This document shows, piece by piece, positions 12,501-25,347 of a stretch of 64,000 nt of DNA (its first letter is position 1; the number at the start of each line of letters is the position of its first letter). Source of the DNA: Daphnia carinata. Its lineage: Eukaryota; Arthropoda; Branchiopoda; Diplostraca; Daphniidae. The notes beneath the pieces were generated by a model. The model was not told where the DNA came from. It made no database searches and worked only from the letters and a program-made list of their open reading frames with translations. The translations under genes were made by a program, and so were the position numbers. The stretch spans positions 13,018,971-13,082,970 of the forward strand of contig NC_081333.1 of NCBI RefSeq assembly GCF_022539665.2, given 5' to 3'.

Positions 12501-13577
12501 GATCTTTTGTGTTATAACAATTCCAACCCCCACTTAATGGATGCGATTAAACTCTTGATCGAACTGGACATCGACAAGGATGCAAAAACCAACGGTGGAT
12601 CCAATGCACTTCATCTTTTGTGTTATAACAATTCAAGCCAACACTTAATTGATGCGATTAAACTCTTGATCGAACTGGGCATCGACAAGGATGCAAAAAC
12701 CAATACTGGATTGAATGCGCTTCATCTTTTGTGTCGAAACAATTCAAGCCTACACTTAATCGATGCGATTAAACTCTTGATCGAACTCGGCATCGACAAG
12801 GACGCTAAGGACAATGATGGATGGAATGCGCTTCATATTTTGTGTTATTACAATTCCAACCCACACTTAAACGATGCGATTAAACTCTTGATCGAACTGG
12901 GCATCGACAAGGATGCAAAAACCAACGCTGGATCCAATGCACTTCATCTTTTGTGTTATAACAATTCCAACCCACACTTAATAGATGAGATTAAACTCTT
13001 GATCGAACTGGGCATCGACAAGGATGCAAAAACCAACGATGGATCCAATGCAATTCATCTTTTGTGTCGATACAATTCAAGCCAACACTTAAACGATGCG
13101 ATTAAATTCTTGATCGAACTGGGCATCGACAAGTATGCAAAAACCAACGATGGATCCAATGCAATTCATCTTTTGTGTCGATACAATTCAAGCCAACACT
13201 TAAACGATACGATTAAACTCTTGATCGAACTGGGCATCGACAAGGATGCAAAAACCAACGATGGATCCAATGCACTTCATCTTTTGTGTTATAACAATTC
13301 AAGCCAACACTTAAACGATGCGATTAAACTCTTGATCGAACTCGGCATCGACAAGGACGCAAAAACCAACGCTGGATCCAATGCGCTTCATATTTTGTGT
13401 TCTAACAATTCAAGCCCACACTTAATTGATGCAATTAAACTCTTGATCGAACTCGGCATCGACAAGGAGGCAAAGAATAAGAATGGATCAAATGCACTCG
13501 ATTTGAGCCGGCTCAATACAAATTTCACAAACTGCAACCTAGACGAAATCTTTAAATCGTATGAGGTGCACTTATAA
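12501..13577 (+). pseudogene. Headless ankyrin array (truncated kinase-ankyrin gene)
   Basis: An open frame of about 9 ankyrin-type 37-residue repeats plus a partial first repeat, ending at TAA 13575-13577. It has no kinase exons and no KA promoter: sequence homologous to the region 3' of EcK1 joins directly to the middle of a repeat at about 12501. The first in-frame ATG is at 12537, inside a repeat (HLMDAIKLL). The repeats favour the IELGIDKDAKTN type, and the C-terminus (FTNCNLDEIFKSYEVHL) differs from KA1 and KA2, so this derives from a third, distinct KA paralog and is not a simple deletion of KA1. The frame is intact throughout, so a small ankyrin-only protein remains possible if a new promoter is used; otherwise it is a recent pseudogene. 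Confidence 0.75.
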
Positions 13578-14881
13578 CGATATTAAAGCTTTTCGCAAGA
13601 TGGACAGGCAAACAGAACGCTACGTTGCAACAAACGAGACTCTCGGCAAAGTACGGCTTATTATAGTTATTATAGACAGTGCAACGCACCACATCAGCTG
13701 GAGTATGAAGAAAACGAACCGTGTAACACAAGTGAATAAAAGAGTTTGAGGAAACGTAACGAAAAGTTCCGTAACTTGTCTGCGGAAAAACTATCTCTGT
13801 TTGCTGGGCCAACTGCAAAAAGAACGACCACACGTCCATTAATACAACTCTGCTATCGTTGGAAAACTCTACTTTAGGAGAAACATGAGGCATCAGGTGA
13901 GTAATTGTATGCTATCTATATGGTCACAATGTTAATCTGTATAGATGCGGAATGAACTTTCAAAAAAGCTCAAAGCCTATTTTTGACAAGCTTTAAAAAG
14001 ACTAAAATTAATAATTGTTGCGCGCTTTGTCATGAATTTAAGAAGAAAGTGTAAATAGATAAAATTTGAATGCCATTATGAATCGTTTCACTCGCTCACC
14101 TCATTGAAAACCATGCAATCTGCAAATTACCATTTGAATATCCTAGTTTCATTTCTCTTGAAATGTCAACCAAAGCAAATTGTTCGAGCATCAAAGTGAG
14201 TATTAACTGGTAGAAGCGTTCATTATGAAGAGTGGTGAAAAGGACGCTACGGATGATAGATCTATGCTTTGTCACGACTGAATAAGCCTTCACTTAAAAT
14301 ATTTGTTTGTAAAATTCCGAGGAAAACCCATACCAATCAAAAAAGTTAATTCGATCCTCCACACAATCTAACAGGCGCGCACAGCTCTTTAGTTTTGTAA
14401 AATGTAAAACCTGAATACAAAAACTAACCTGGAAATGCACGACGTGTGATCTTCATCGAAGTAGGTAATCAGCTGGACACTACACACACATTTGATATTT
14501 CGACTCTCTCCGATTTACACCCGGAGTTTTGATGATTGCAGCGGGGTCACCAATGAGCTGACTTGTGGTCCATCGTAAATTGACGTGTAAACATTCCACC
14601 ACTGATGGACAATCAGCTTGTGGTATGACGATGTTTCCAGGGTTTAAACCGTTGGACGGTTTCAAAACCAAGTTTGCCAGTTACATCACCAGGACTTGCT
14701 TCATTCAGCAACAAACTAAGCAAAAAGAGAAACAAATAAAAAAAATCATCATTTAGTGAAAGAGAACGGCACTGTAACATTTAGCTCATTATTAGAGGAT
14801 AACAAATACTTTGCGGGTGACTCTTTATTTCTAAAACATTCCCCATTGCAACAGCCCCATGTTGCAAGCAATATTGATCCA
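13578..14881 (+). other. Intergenic region 3' of the headless array
   Basis: No gene is supported. Positions 13578 to about 13940 have no visible match in units 1 or 3; from about 13945 the sequence resembles 8080-8880 with many substitutions, and is more diverged than units 1 and 3 are from each other. Confidence 0.55.
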
Positions 14882-16104
14882 AAATGTCCAAGTTTCTTAC
14901 GACGGCCATGAATCGTAAAATATTGAAATCGACCAGCGTGCAAGCCTAGTCGCATGATCCAGGCCTTAGATGCGACTGTATTTACCACATAAATGTAACA
15001 TTTTGCTTTCGTGTCAATAGACTAGTGTTTTCTAAACAAGTTTACGTCATTGATTGTATGACAAATGTTCTTACCTGCTTTTATTTCCTGCAAAGAAAAG
15101 GTGGCAACGCTCTCACAAACTGGCGAAGAAGCAAAAGGAAAAGGTGCACGTTCATGGGACACAAATTCACTACTGCACATTGTGACACTCCACCAGACCA
15201 GAGACTAAAGCGAAAAGCACCAATGCCTACTTTAGGCCCGGTAGACATGCTCCGTCTTTCCGGTGGTGGCGCGCGGAACGTATACCCGCCGTTTGTGGCG
15301 GGGGAGGGTGGGAGAGAAACTTTACAAGGACACTGTAAGATCTCATTAGTGAGAATTTGGAAAATTCAAAAAGACAAAGATGATAAATAATAGACGAAAG
15401 GAATACATGGACTACAAAGAACTTCCCCCCGAGTTGAAAAGAAAACAGGCAATTTAATGTTAAAGATAATAAAACTTACCAGGTTCATTGAACTATTAGT
15501 GAGTTATTGTTCCATTGGCGGGAGAACCACTCTCCTGTTCTATTACCTTTTGTTCCCGATCAAGCCAACATGCTCTTATTCTCCTTACCTCTAGCGCCAA
15601 TGGTGAGAAGGCGGGTGTGTTATAAACATGGCGGAGTGAAACGCAAATATGTCTTTCCATTTTATTTATGCGACATTATAAATTTTCCTATTTAGTAGTA
15701 CACATACTTAAACGAATTATTTCTAAAAAACAACGACTTTTTTTTAAACATTTAGTTATAATGCATTCCAAAACGAAAATGCTCTTCCAACGGTTGTATC
15801 GATTCTTAAACGATCAATCAGCGAAATTAGTACACGTGCCCGACGAAAAGTAGGAGGAATGGTTTTCTCTGAGTGTGGGCAACGAGATTTCTGGGACAAT
15901 TCGTTAAACTCTCTTCATCCCCCTTCCAAAAAAAAATTTAATTAAATTAAATATCACGTTGTGATTGTTTACATTTCGAATGTCCTTCTGCACCTGCTGC
16001 ATCGGTGTGCCAGTCATAATCTGCTATCAGTTGAGTCCTACCATTTGAACAGATGAGAACTGATGGTTTATGTGATGTAGATCAAAAAGAGTAATTAACG
16101 GAGT
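14882..16104 (+). other. Leader region of unit 3
   Basis: Leader homologous to 1-1070 and 8882-9940, with more substitutions and indels. Similarity fades after about 16060, just before a fragment of an EcK gene. No gene is supported. An open frame at about 15025-15390 resembles the one at 137-511 but is not kept in unit 2. Confidence 0.55.
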
Positions 16105-16216
16105 AGTGGACCACTAGCGGGCATCTTGCACGGCGATTACTGGATTAATAATATGCTGTTCAAATACGAAGACGATGGCAAACCCAATTCTGAATCAATT
16201 GCCTTTAAAATGATTT
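16105..16216 (+). pseudogene. EcKinase exon 3 fragment
   Basis: A short stretch translates as an EcK catalytic-loop segment (GPLAGILHGDYWINNMLFKY, then an FKMI motif) matching the middle of EcK exon 3. It lacks the start of exon 3, stops before the DFQ motif, and has no neighbouring exons. The residues WINNM differ from the WNNNM of the intact copies, so it comes from another, lost paralog. It sits about 400 bp upstream of EcK copy 3. Confidence 0.8.
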
Positions 16217-16618
16217 ACCACGTACCATTCGAAAAAATAAAAAAAAAAATTGGTTTGTATGTTGAACTTGCATGGAATGCATTGATTTGCAAGTCATTCT
16301 GTTCTACTTTCGATCGTGCTCGAGCATTCGGAGAGATAAGAAACCAACGAACAAGTTGGGATACACCAACAACGTTGTTCGATAGATAATGTCCGTGTAT
16401 GTGGTCAGCATTTCTGTTTCACTGACGTACTAGGATCATTCCGGACAACACATCGAGCAGCGCAGAATCAATAACATCTTTAACTTCCCAATTGATAATA
16501 GTTCCAGCTTTACATTTTCTTGTAAGCCATTTCATGTTCAGTACAGTTTTTCTCTAATATGATTCGCTCAATTAAGAGCAGTTACATTAGGTGACAATTA
16601 TTTCTAATTAGGTTAAAA
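16217..16618 (+). other. 5' flank of EcK copy 3
   Basis: Unit-specific sequence unlike the leaders of copies 1 and 2, so EcK copy 3 probably has a different promoter. Only a short piece near 16515-16560 (CTTGTAAGCCATTTCATGTT) resembles the sequence upstream of copies 1 and 2. No gene is seen. Confidence 0.5.
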
Positions 16619-18310
16619 ATGAATGGAAAAAGCAAGTGTCTGAGTGATCGACAGCATTTTTGGAAAGTACTTTTTGAAACCAAAAAATTGGCTGCCCAGC
16701 TAGCCTCCTTGGCGACGGATCACATTGATGGCGTCACCTACGATGACATACCCCAGTACGGAAAAGTGCACGTCGTGGCTCAATCTGGTTCAAATTTAGG
16801 TGACAATTTCCAGAGCGATACGTTCATTGTAACTGCCCGGCTATTGCAAGGCCAACACGAAGAGCCAATCGACGTCTTGAGTACTTTCATTAAGGTATTT
16901 ATTTCCCTATTCACTTCTAACGAGTTTGAAACTGTTCAACGTTCAACAGGTGCTGCCATCTAATTTCTTGCTTCGTAAATCGGCTTACGAGTCTCGCGTT
17001 CATCACCGTGAGATCAACATGTACCACCACATCTTCGCTCTTCTACGAGAACTGCATGCCGATCAGCCGATTCCATTAGATGTTCCAGACTGTTACTACA
17101 CCCATCTGGAACAGGTTGTCAAGGGCGAGACGGACGGATCGGGTACTTGCATTTTACTGGAGGATCTCAAATCAGAGAATTATCGTATGGCGGATAAAAT
17201 ACGAGGTGCCGATTATCGCCACTGTCACATGGCATTGACGTCATTGGCTCATTATCACGCCTTGACTCTGAACGCTGTGAGAAAATGGAAAGATCCGTCA
17301 ACAGGAGGATTGTCCAATATGCCACCTGTGGCGAAATTCATTTTGGAAGAGAAATCCATGTATGACGTAGGAATCATTAAAATCCTTCAAGACTTTTCCA
17401 TCTCGATCGTCAATTTCGCCAAAGAAATAGACAGACCTGGTGTGAGTATGCTGTGAAGTATTCTTGCAATACCTAATGGGCACGAACGCTTTCAATAGCT
17501 TTAGGCTTTCCGTTCAAATTCATTGATTAACAATCATTACCAGGTAGTTGAATGGTTGTCAGACATACAGCAGCGAATGCCAGAAATCGTTTTAGTCGAC
17601 AATCTGGAGAGCAGCGGTCCATTGGCTTGCATTCTTCATGGGGATTTCTGGAACAACAATATGCTGTTCAAATACGCAGAGCAGTCGGATCGCCCTGAAG
17701 ATGGAAATAGCGAGAATGCACCAGCAGACATTCCTGTTTCACTGAGAATGCTCGATTTTCAACTATCGAGGATCGGCCACCCACTCAGCGACGTCCTTTA
17801 CTTCATGTACACGAGTACAATGCCGGAGTTGAGAGAACGTTACATGCTCGTATTACTTCGTTATTATTTTGATACGTTGACGACCGATCTGAGGTTGCTC
17901 GGCATTTCGTTGGACAACTACAGCTGGCAACACTTTTTGGAGGATTACAAGAAAAGGTCGTTAATGTGGATGTTGATAGGCGTCATGATCGTTTCCATGA
18001 CCCAAAATAAGAAGGTTGTGACCAGTTTACAAGATATGGATGCAGACGAGCAACTAAAAGAGCCCAAACCAGGTGAAAGTTGATTTCCGTTTGGGTATCA
18101 GTGCTTTTTAATCGTCTTCATTGTGTTGTTGGCCTTTTAGTGAACGAAGAGATGGATGTGGAGCCAGTTAAGGGCGAAAGTGGAATGAGCCTCGAAATGG
18201 AGGAAACTTACAAGAACATGATGGCGACGTATGTACTGAGTGATAGTCCGGCTCTGTCCGATCGAATTCTTAAACTGATCCTGGAGGCTATGGCCTTAAA
18301 TTGCTCTTAA
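16619..18310 (+). CDS. EcKinase/CHK-like small-molecule kinase, copy 3
   Basis: Predicted exons 16619-16894, 16950-17441, 17544-18072 and 18141-18310 (488 aa), phases 0, 0 and 1. The catalytic loop HGDFWNNN and LDFQ are intact. Exon 1 begins differently from copies 1 and 2 (MNGKSKCLSDRQHFWK) and has an insertion before the splice site (EEPIDVLSTFIK). The gene is a mosaic: about 16728-16835 and 17598-17740 are almost identical to copy 1, while the rest differs clearly, as expected after gene conversion. The likely role is the same as for the other copies; substrate unknown. Confidence 0.9.
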
Positions 18311-20297
18311 ACTGTAGTACCTTAAATTGTTCATCTTTTCCCGTATCTTCAAGGTTTTCCACCATTTTGCATATTAAAGGTTTGAATAAGATGTGCTAAT
18401 TGTAGACACACTTCGCAACATAGTAAAAGACAAAACGAATACAAGATGGCGTTCTATGTATTTTGTTGCTGCATCAAATAGGTTGACGTAATCACGTATG
18501 TTTGATTAGATTCAATAAATGTGATTTACTGCCTGTTGGTTGGCTGATAACTGTACTTGTTGCACTACTGGCACTGCAGCACAATCAGCGAGTTTGCGTA
18601 ACACCAGGTCGTTAAGGCGAGATGATAACGATTCTCTTACACGCATACCAGATACTACAAAGCAAGGAGTAATACAGAGCGATCGGGTAATCAGACTTTT
18701 GCCAATGCGGTGTTGCCATGTGGCATTTATTAGAATAAAAATGATTGGAAAATGGCGAAATTTCATGCAAAATATCATTATTTCACAAGGCAATTTATCG
18801 ATTCGAAATCGATTTTTTAAAATTATTATTATACATCTTCTTTCTCTTCAGTGTTCTCTTTAGAGCCAAGGAAGGTATCATTTCCTTCAGAATTTTTTGT
18901 TCATCTTTTCTTGGCTCACTGATTTGAAGAAATAACCCAAATTACATTTATTTGAAATACAATTTTGAATCACCTTGTTGTGCAATCGGCAGGGAGTAAC
19001 CTTACCAAGCGCATAAAAACTAGCTGATATGCCCAAGCTTATTTTGAAACAAAACAAACAAATGTGCGGAAAGCAAGTCAAAACCAAAAAGATATTCTAT
19101 TATCTGGCTGCATTTGAGTTGAGGTAAACAGCTTATCAATAAAAACTGCTGAACGTGCACTAAAATTGACGAAACAATGCGTCGTAACTCAAAGCAGCGT
19201 CAAATTTGTTTGCTTCAGCTAAAAACAACTCTCCCTGTGAGATGAAGAAAGTGAGATAAATCGCTTTCTGATATTTAAAATTTAGTAATATTGGTCATTA
19301 TGGCCAATAAGCTGGAAAATGCGAGAATAGAGTAAGCATTAAAGGTCGATGATTTTGAATGAGCTAACACTGCTATACCTGAATGTCATCACTAATAAAT
19401 TGTATTCAATTCGAATGCGGCCGAAAAGAAGAATTGAATGACGTTTGCAAGAGAATTTTTTTTTATTAGCGACTTCACCGGTGCCCCGCCTTGAATGACA
19501 TCTTTAATAAACTTGCCGCGCTAGTTGTTCTCGATCTTCAACAGCTGTGTCTAAGGTAATCAGTTTTATTTGTACCGCATAGAAAGAGAGGGCAGACTGA
19601 TGTTCACTTGTGCCAAGCCGATGGTACAATTTGTACGCGGCTTTTAGTACGCATATTTTTAACGGGTTCAGCTAAACATTCGTAATTTTAAATTGTTTGG
19701 TTGTTTTACCTTCTAACTGACCCCGCTAACAGCGCCAATAAATATAATTTAATAAATATAATTGTCGTCATAGAAATGACGTACTATATATTCATAATAT
19801 ATTTAGATGAAAAGAAAAGAAGGGGGCAAGGCTTCAGAAAGATAATGAGAAATAATGCGATAAGGCATACGTGTCGAAAGCGAACAGTGCAGGGCGCGAT
19901 TAGTAAATCTCTATGATAAAACATTTTATACGCAGCAACCATTGAAAGAAACTATTGGAAAGGCACTATGAGCAAATTATTAATTCGATGCAACTCATTT
20001 GACAAGCTCTCGTCAACGAGAAAAAAAGTCTCGTTAAAATAATGTGATGTGTAATTTTAAGGAGCAAATGAAAAAAACGTTATTGACATTTCACACGGAT
20101 CAACAGGTATAGACAACGCGATAACAAATTATTATCTGCATTGTACTCGTAAGCTATATTTTGTGCTTTACAGGTAAACTGATAAATTCAAAACGATTTC
20201 GGATTGCAAGTGAAGGTTCTTCAGTGCAAACGGTATTTCCCAATAGAAGCTCGTACAAGTTCTTGTCTCGCTAGCCTCGAGTGCCTAAAAGCCTGAA
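18311..20297 (+). promoter_or_regulatory. Intergenic region and probable promoter of kinase-ankyrin copy 2
   Basis: Positions 18311 to about 18990 are specific to unit 3 apart from short matches. From about 19020 to 20297 the sequence is nearly identical to about 3500-4787 of unit 1 and should contain the KA promoter and 5' UTR. No coding sequence is supported in this 2 kb. Confidence 0.6.
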
Positions 20298-23200
20298 ATG
20301 TCATCGACTACTGCCGTAAATGTAGATGGCATCGAATTTGATCGCAATGATCTTTTGGGTATTGGTGGCTTCGGTTCAGTGCATCGAGGTAAACATAAAG
20401 GTCAAAGTGTAGCAATCAAAAGAATTCTGAAGCTAAATAACAAAGATCAAGTAGTTAACGACGAGTTAAAAATTCTGCAGCAGTTAGATCATCCCAATAT
20501 TGTTAAATTTGTGCACTTCGCAAGGGATGATAACTTCAAGTAAGATTGTTACGTGATAACTATGAATTAAAAAGAGATGCTCTATATGATTTCTGTTATT
20601 CAGTTACATTGCTTTGGAATTGTGCGACGCATCATTAGATCGGGTATTCCTAAAAGAGGACGATCGTCGGAAATACAAAGGACCTGCATTACCAAATAAT
20701 TTCGAAATTTTCTACCAGTTAGCCACTGGTCTCAAATACATTCATTCACAGAACCTAATCCATCGGGACATTAAACCGGAAAACATTCTCATTTCTGTGA
20801 AACATACTGATCAAGGTGAAGAGATAAAGATCAAGTGGGCTGATTTTGGATTGTCAAGAGCAGTGAATGACAGAGGAACTTTCACAATGAGTGGAATCAG
20901 AGGGACTTTTCTTTGGTTTTCTCCCGAAATTATGGAAATTATGGGAAACGGCCTGCGCATTGAAGAAACTAGAGGCTCTATCAAAAGCGACGTATTCGCA
21001 GAAGGCCTCGTCTTTGGTTACATTCTCTTAAAAGGAAAACATATCTACGGCGAAAATGCTTTAGAAATTGCGAACAACATCCTGAAAAACGAATCAGTCA
21101 ATATGAGTGGTAAGTAACCTCTTGAGACAAGTTCGTATAACTTAAGCATAATATAAAATGTTTAAAACTTTTTAAATATAGAAATTCACAAAAACCATTT
21201 AGCACGTAACTTAATAGAACAAATGCTGATCAACACATCTGATACAAGAATTACATCTGAACAAGTTGTTAACCAGCTTGCTGACATAAAAATCAAAGTA
21301 ATAAAACCTCACAAGTTTAACACCTTCATTGTTATTGAAATTTGGGTTCTCTAACAATGGTTTCTCATTTAGCTCATCGAAAAAGAAAAACACCTGCAAC
21401 TGCTGTGTAAACATCACACAACAGTTTTTGGGAATAAAATCAAAAATTTAATCCAACTCGGTGTCGACTTAAACTCAAAGAATGGCGATGAATGGAATGC
21501 GCTTCATTTTTTGTGTCGATACAATTCAAGCCCACACTTAATGGATGCGATTAAAATCTTGATCGATCTCGGCATTGACAAAAACGCAAAAACCAACCAT
21601 GGATCGAATGCGCTTCATTATTTGTGTGAAAACAGTTCAAGCTCACACTTAATCGATGCAATTAAACTCTTGATCAAACTCGGCATCGATAAAAACGCAA
21701 AAACCAACGATGGATCGAATGCGCTTCTTCTTTTGTGTCGAAACAGTTCAAGCCCACACTTCATCGATGCAATTAAACTCTTGATCGAACTCGGCATTGA
21801 CAAAAACGCAAAAACCAACCATGGATCGAATGCGCTTCATTATTTGTGTTGTAACAATTCAAGCCCACACTTAATCGATACAATTAAACTCTTGATCGAA
21901 CTCGGCATCGACAAAAAAGCAAAGGACAACGTTGGATGGAATGCGCTTCATCTGTTATGTCGATTCAATTCAAGCCAACACTTAATCCATGCAATTAAAC
22001 TCTTGATCGAACTCGGCATCGACAAGGACGCAAAGTCAAACAAGGGACAGAATGCGCTTCATCTTTTGTGTCGATACAGTTCAAGCCCACACTTCATCGA
22101 TGCAATTAAACTCTTGATCGAACTCGGCATCGACAAAAACGCAAAGGACAACGATGGATGTAATGCGCTTCATCTTTTGTGTCGATACAATTCAAGCCAA
22201 CACTTAAGCGATGCAATTAAACTCTTGATCGATCTCGGCATCGACAAAAACGCAAAAACCAACGATGGATCGAATGCGCTTCATTATTTGTGTGAAAACA
22301 GTTCAAGCTCACACTTAATCGATGCAATTAAACTCTTGATCAAACTCGGCATCGACAAAAACGCAAAGGACAACTATGGATCTAATGCGCTTCATTATTT
22401 GTGTCGAAACAATTCAAGCCCACACTTAATCGATGCAATTAAACTCTTGATTAAACTCGGCAGCGACAAAAACGCAAAAACCAACGATGGATCCAATGCG
22501 CTTCATTATTTGTGTTGTAACAATTCAAGCCCACACTTAATCGATACGATTAAACTCTTGATCGAACTCGGCTTCGACAAAAACGCAAAAAACAACCATG
22601 GATCGAATGCGCTTCATCTTTTGTGTCGAAACTGTTCAAGCCCACACTTAATCGATGTGATTAAATTTTTGATTGAACTCGGCATTGACAAAAACGCAAA
22701 GGACAACCATGGATACAATGCGCTTCATGACTTGTGTCGACACAATTCAAGCCCACACTTAATCTATGCGATTAAATTTTTGATTGAACTCGGCATCGAC
22801 AAAAACGCAAAATCCAACGATGGAATGAATGCGCTTCATTATTTGTGTTGGAACAATTCAAGCCCACACTTAATCGATGCGATTAAATTTTTGATTGAAC
22901 TCGGCATCGACAGAAACGCAAAATCCAACGATGGATGTAATGCGCTTCATCTTTTGTGTTGGAACAATTCAAGCTCACACTTAATCGATGCGATTAAAAT
23001 CTTGATCGAACACGACATAGACAAAAACGCAAAATCCAACGATGGATGGAATGCGCTTCATCTTTTGTGTCGATACAATTCCAGCCCACACTTAATCGAT
23101 GCAATTAAACTCTTGATCAAAATCGGCATCGACAAAAACGCAAAGGACAACGATGGAAGGAATGCGCTTCATCGTTTGTGTTGCAACAAGTCAATCCCAC

Positions 23201-25347
23201 ACTTAATCGATGCGATTAAATTTTTGATTGAACTCGGCATCGACAAAAACGCAAAAGCCAACAATGGATGGAATGCGCTTCATTATTTGTGTTGGAACAA
23301 TTCAAGCCCACACTTAATCGATGCGATTAAATTTTTGATTGAACTCGGCATCGACAAGGATGCAAAGGACAACGATGGATCGAATGCGCTTCATCTTTTG
23401 TGTTGGAACAATTCAAGCTCACACTTAATCGATGCAATTAAACTCTTGATCAAAATCGGCATCGACAAAAACGCAAAGGACAACGATGGAAGGAATGCGC
23501 TTCATTATTTGTGTTGGAACAATTCAAGCCCACACTTAATCGATGCGATTAAATTTTTGATTGAACTCGGCATCGACAAGGATGCAAAGGACAACGATGG
23601 ATCGAATGCGCTTCATCTTTTGTGTTGGAACAATTCAAGCTCACACTTAATCGATGCAATTAAACTCTTGATCAAAATCGGCATCGACAAAAACGCAAAG
23701 GACAACGATGGAAGGAATGCGCTTCATCGTTTGTGTTGCAACAAGTCAATCCCACACTTAATCGATGCGATTAAATTTTTGATTGAACTCGGCATCGACA
23801 AAAACGCAAAAGCCAACAATGGATGGAATGCGCTTCATTATTTGTGTTGGAACAATTCAAGCCCACACTTAATCGATGCGATTAAATTTTTGATTGAACT
23901 CGGCATCGACAAGGATGCAAAGGACAACGATGGATCGAATGCGCTTCATCTTTTGTGTTGGAACAATTCAAGCTCACACTTAATCGATGCAATTAAACTC
24001 TTGATCAAAATCGGCATCGACAAAAACGCAAAGGACAACGATGGAAGGAATGCGCTTCATTATTTGTGTTGGAACAATTCAAGCCCACACTTAATCGATG
24101 CGATTAAATTTTTGATTGAACTCGGCATCGACAAGGATGCAAAGGACAACGATGGATCGAATGCGCTTCCTCTTTTGTGTTGGAACAATTCAAGCTCACA
24201 CTTAATCGATGCAATTAAACTCTTGATCAAAATCGGCATCGACAAAAACGCAAAGGACAACGATGGAAGGAATGCGCTTCATCGTTTGTGTTGCAACAAG
24301 TCAATCCCACACTTAATCGATGCGATTAAATTTTTGATTGAACTCGGCATCGACAAAAACGCAAAAGCCAACAATGGATGGAATGCGCTTCATTATTTGT
24401 GTTGGAACAATTCAAGCCCACACTTAATCGATGCGATTAAATTTTTGATTGAACTCGGCATCGACAAAAACGCAAAAGCCAACAATGGAAGGAATGCGCT
24501 TCATTATTTGTGTTGGAACAATTCAAGCCCACACTTAATCGATGCGATTAAATTTTTGATTGAACTCGGCATCGACAAGGATGCAAAGGACAACGATGGA
24601 TCGAATGCGCTTCATCTTTTGTGTTGGAACAATTCAAGCTCACACTTAATCGATGCAATTAAACTCTTGATCAAAATCGGCATCGACAAAAACGCAAAGG
24701 ACAACGATGGAAGGAATGCGCTTCATCGTTTGTGATGCAAAAAGAAAATCACACACTTAATCGATGCGATTAAATTTTTGATTGAACTCGGCATCGACAA
24801 AAACGCAAAAGCCAACAATGGATGGAATGCGCTTCATTATTTGTGTTGGAACAATTCAAGCCCACACTTAATCGATGCGATTAAATTTTTGATTGAACTC
24901 GGCATCGACAAAAACGCAAAAGCCAACAATGGAAGGAATGCGCTTCATTATTTGTGTTGGAACAATTCAAGCCCACACTTAATCGATGCGATTAAATTTT
25001 TGATTGAACTCGGCATCGACAAGGATGCAAAGGACAACGATGGATCGAATGCGCTTCATCTTTTGTGTTGGAACAATTCAAGGCCACACTTAATCGAGGC
25101 GATTAAACTCTTGATCGAACTCGGCATCGACAGGGACGCAAAGGATTACTTTGGATGGAATGCGCTTCATTATTTGTGTGAATACAATTCAAGCCCACAC
25201 TTAATCGACGCGATTAAAGTTTTGATTGAACTCGGCATCGACAAAAACGCAAAGACCTACTTTACTAGATGGAATGCACTCGGCTTGTGTCGGCGTAATA
25301 TAAATCTTGCAAATTGCAACGTGAACGAAATCTTTAAAACCGTATGA
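20298..25347 (+). CDS. IRE1/RNase L-like kinase with long ankyrin array, copy 2 (KA2), in-frame stop at 24733
   Basis: Predicted exons 20298-20539, 20604-21109, 21182-21297 and 21373 onward, with splice positions and phases identical to KA1. The kinase domain keeps a Gly loop (GIGGFGSV), VAIK Lys, HRD, DFG and SPE. It carries 30 repeats of 37 residues up to a TGA at 24733-24735 (1408 aa). The same frame then continues through five more repeats to a normal KA C-terminus ending at 25347, which would give 1612 aa if the stop were absent or read through. The stop falls where other repeats have TGT, inside a cluster of five substitutions, all to A. The gene may therefore encode a truncated protein, be an early pseudogene, or contain a sequence error. 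From about 23060 the array is organised in 555 bp (five-repeat) higher-order units. The tail matches KA1 (NCNVNEIFKTV). Confidence 0.82.
21450..25320 (+). repeat. 111-bp ankyrin-type repeat array of KA2 with 555-bp higher-order units
   Basis: Thirty-five units of 111 bp. The marker repeat containing CNKSIPHL recurs at 23170, 23725 and 24280, exactly 555 bp (five units) apart, and a degenerate copy follows at 24724 (444 bp). DNA identity between the higher-order units is close to complete, including synonymous positions, so they arose by recent unequal exchange or slippage. Long identical repeats of this type are also prone to mis-assembly, so the number of units is uncertain. Confidence 0.9.

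Larger units (their letters stand above)
8882..14881 (+). repeat. Segmental duplication unit 2 (about 6.0 kb)
   Basis: Second unit, shorter than the others because about 2.5 kb or more of the KA gene and its promoter is missing between EcK copy 2 and the ankyrin array. Its leader (about 9630-10370) is almost identical to 760-1500 of unit 1, suggesting a recent duplication or conversion of this part. Confidence 0.85.

Noticed and set aside
21618-21818. Minus-strand open frames inside the ankyrin arrays
   Set aside because: They are shadows of the repetitive plus-strand code and follow its 111 bp period.
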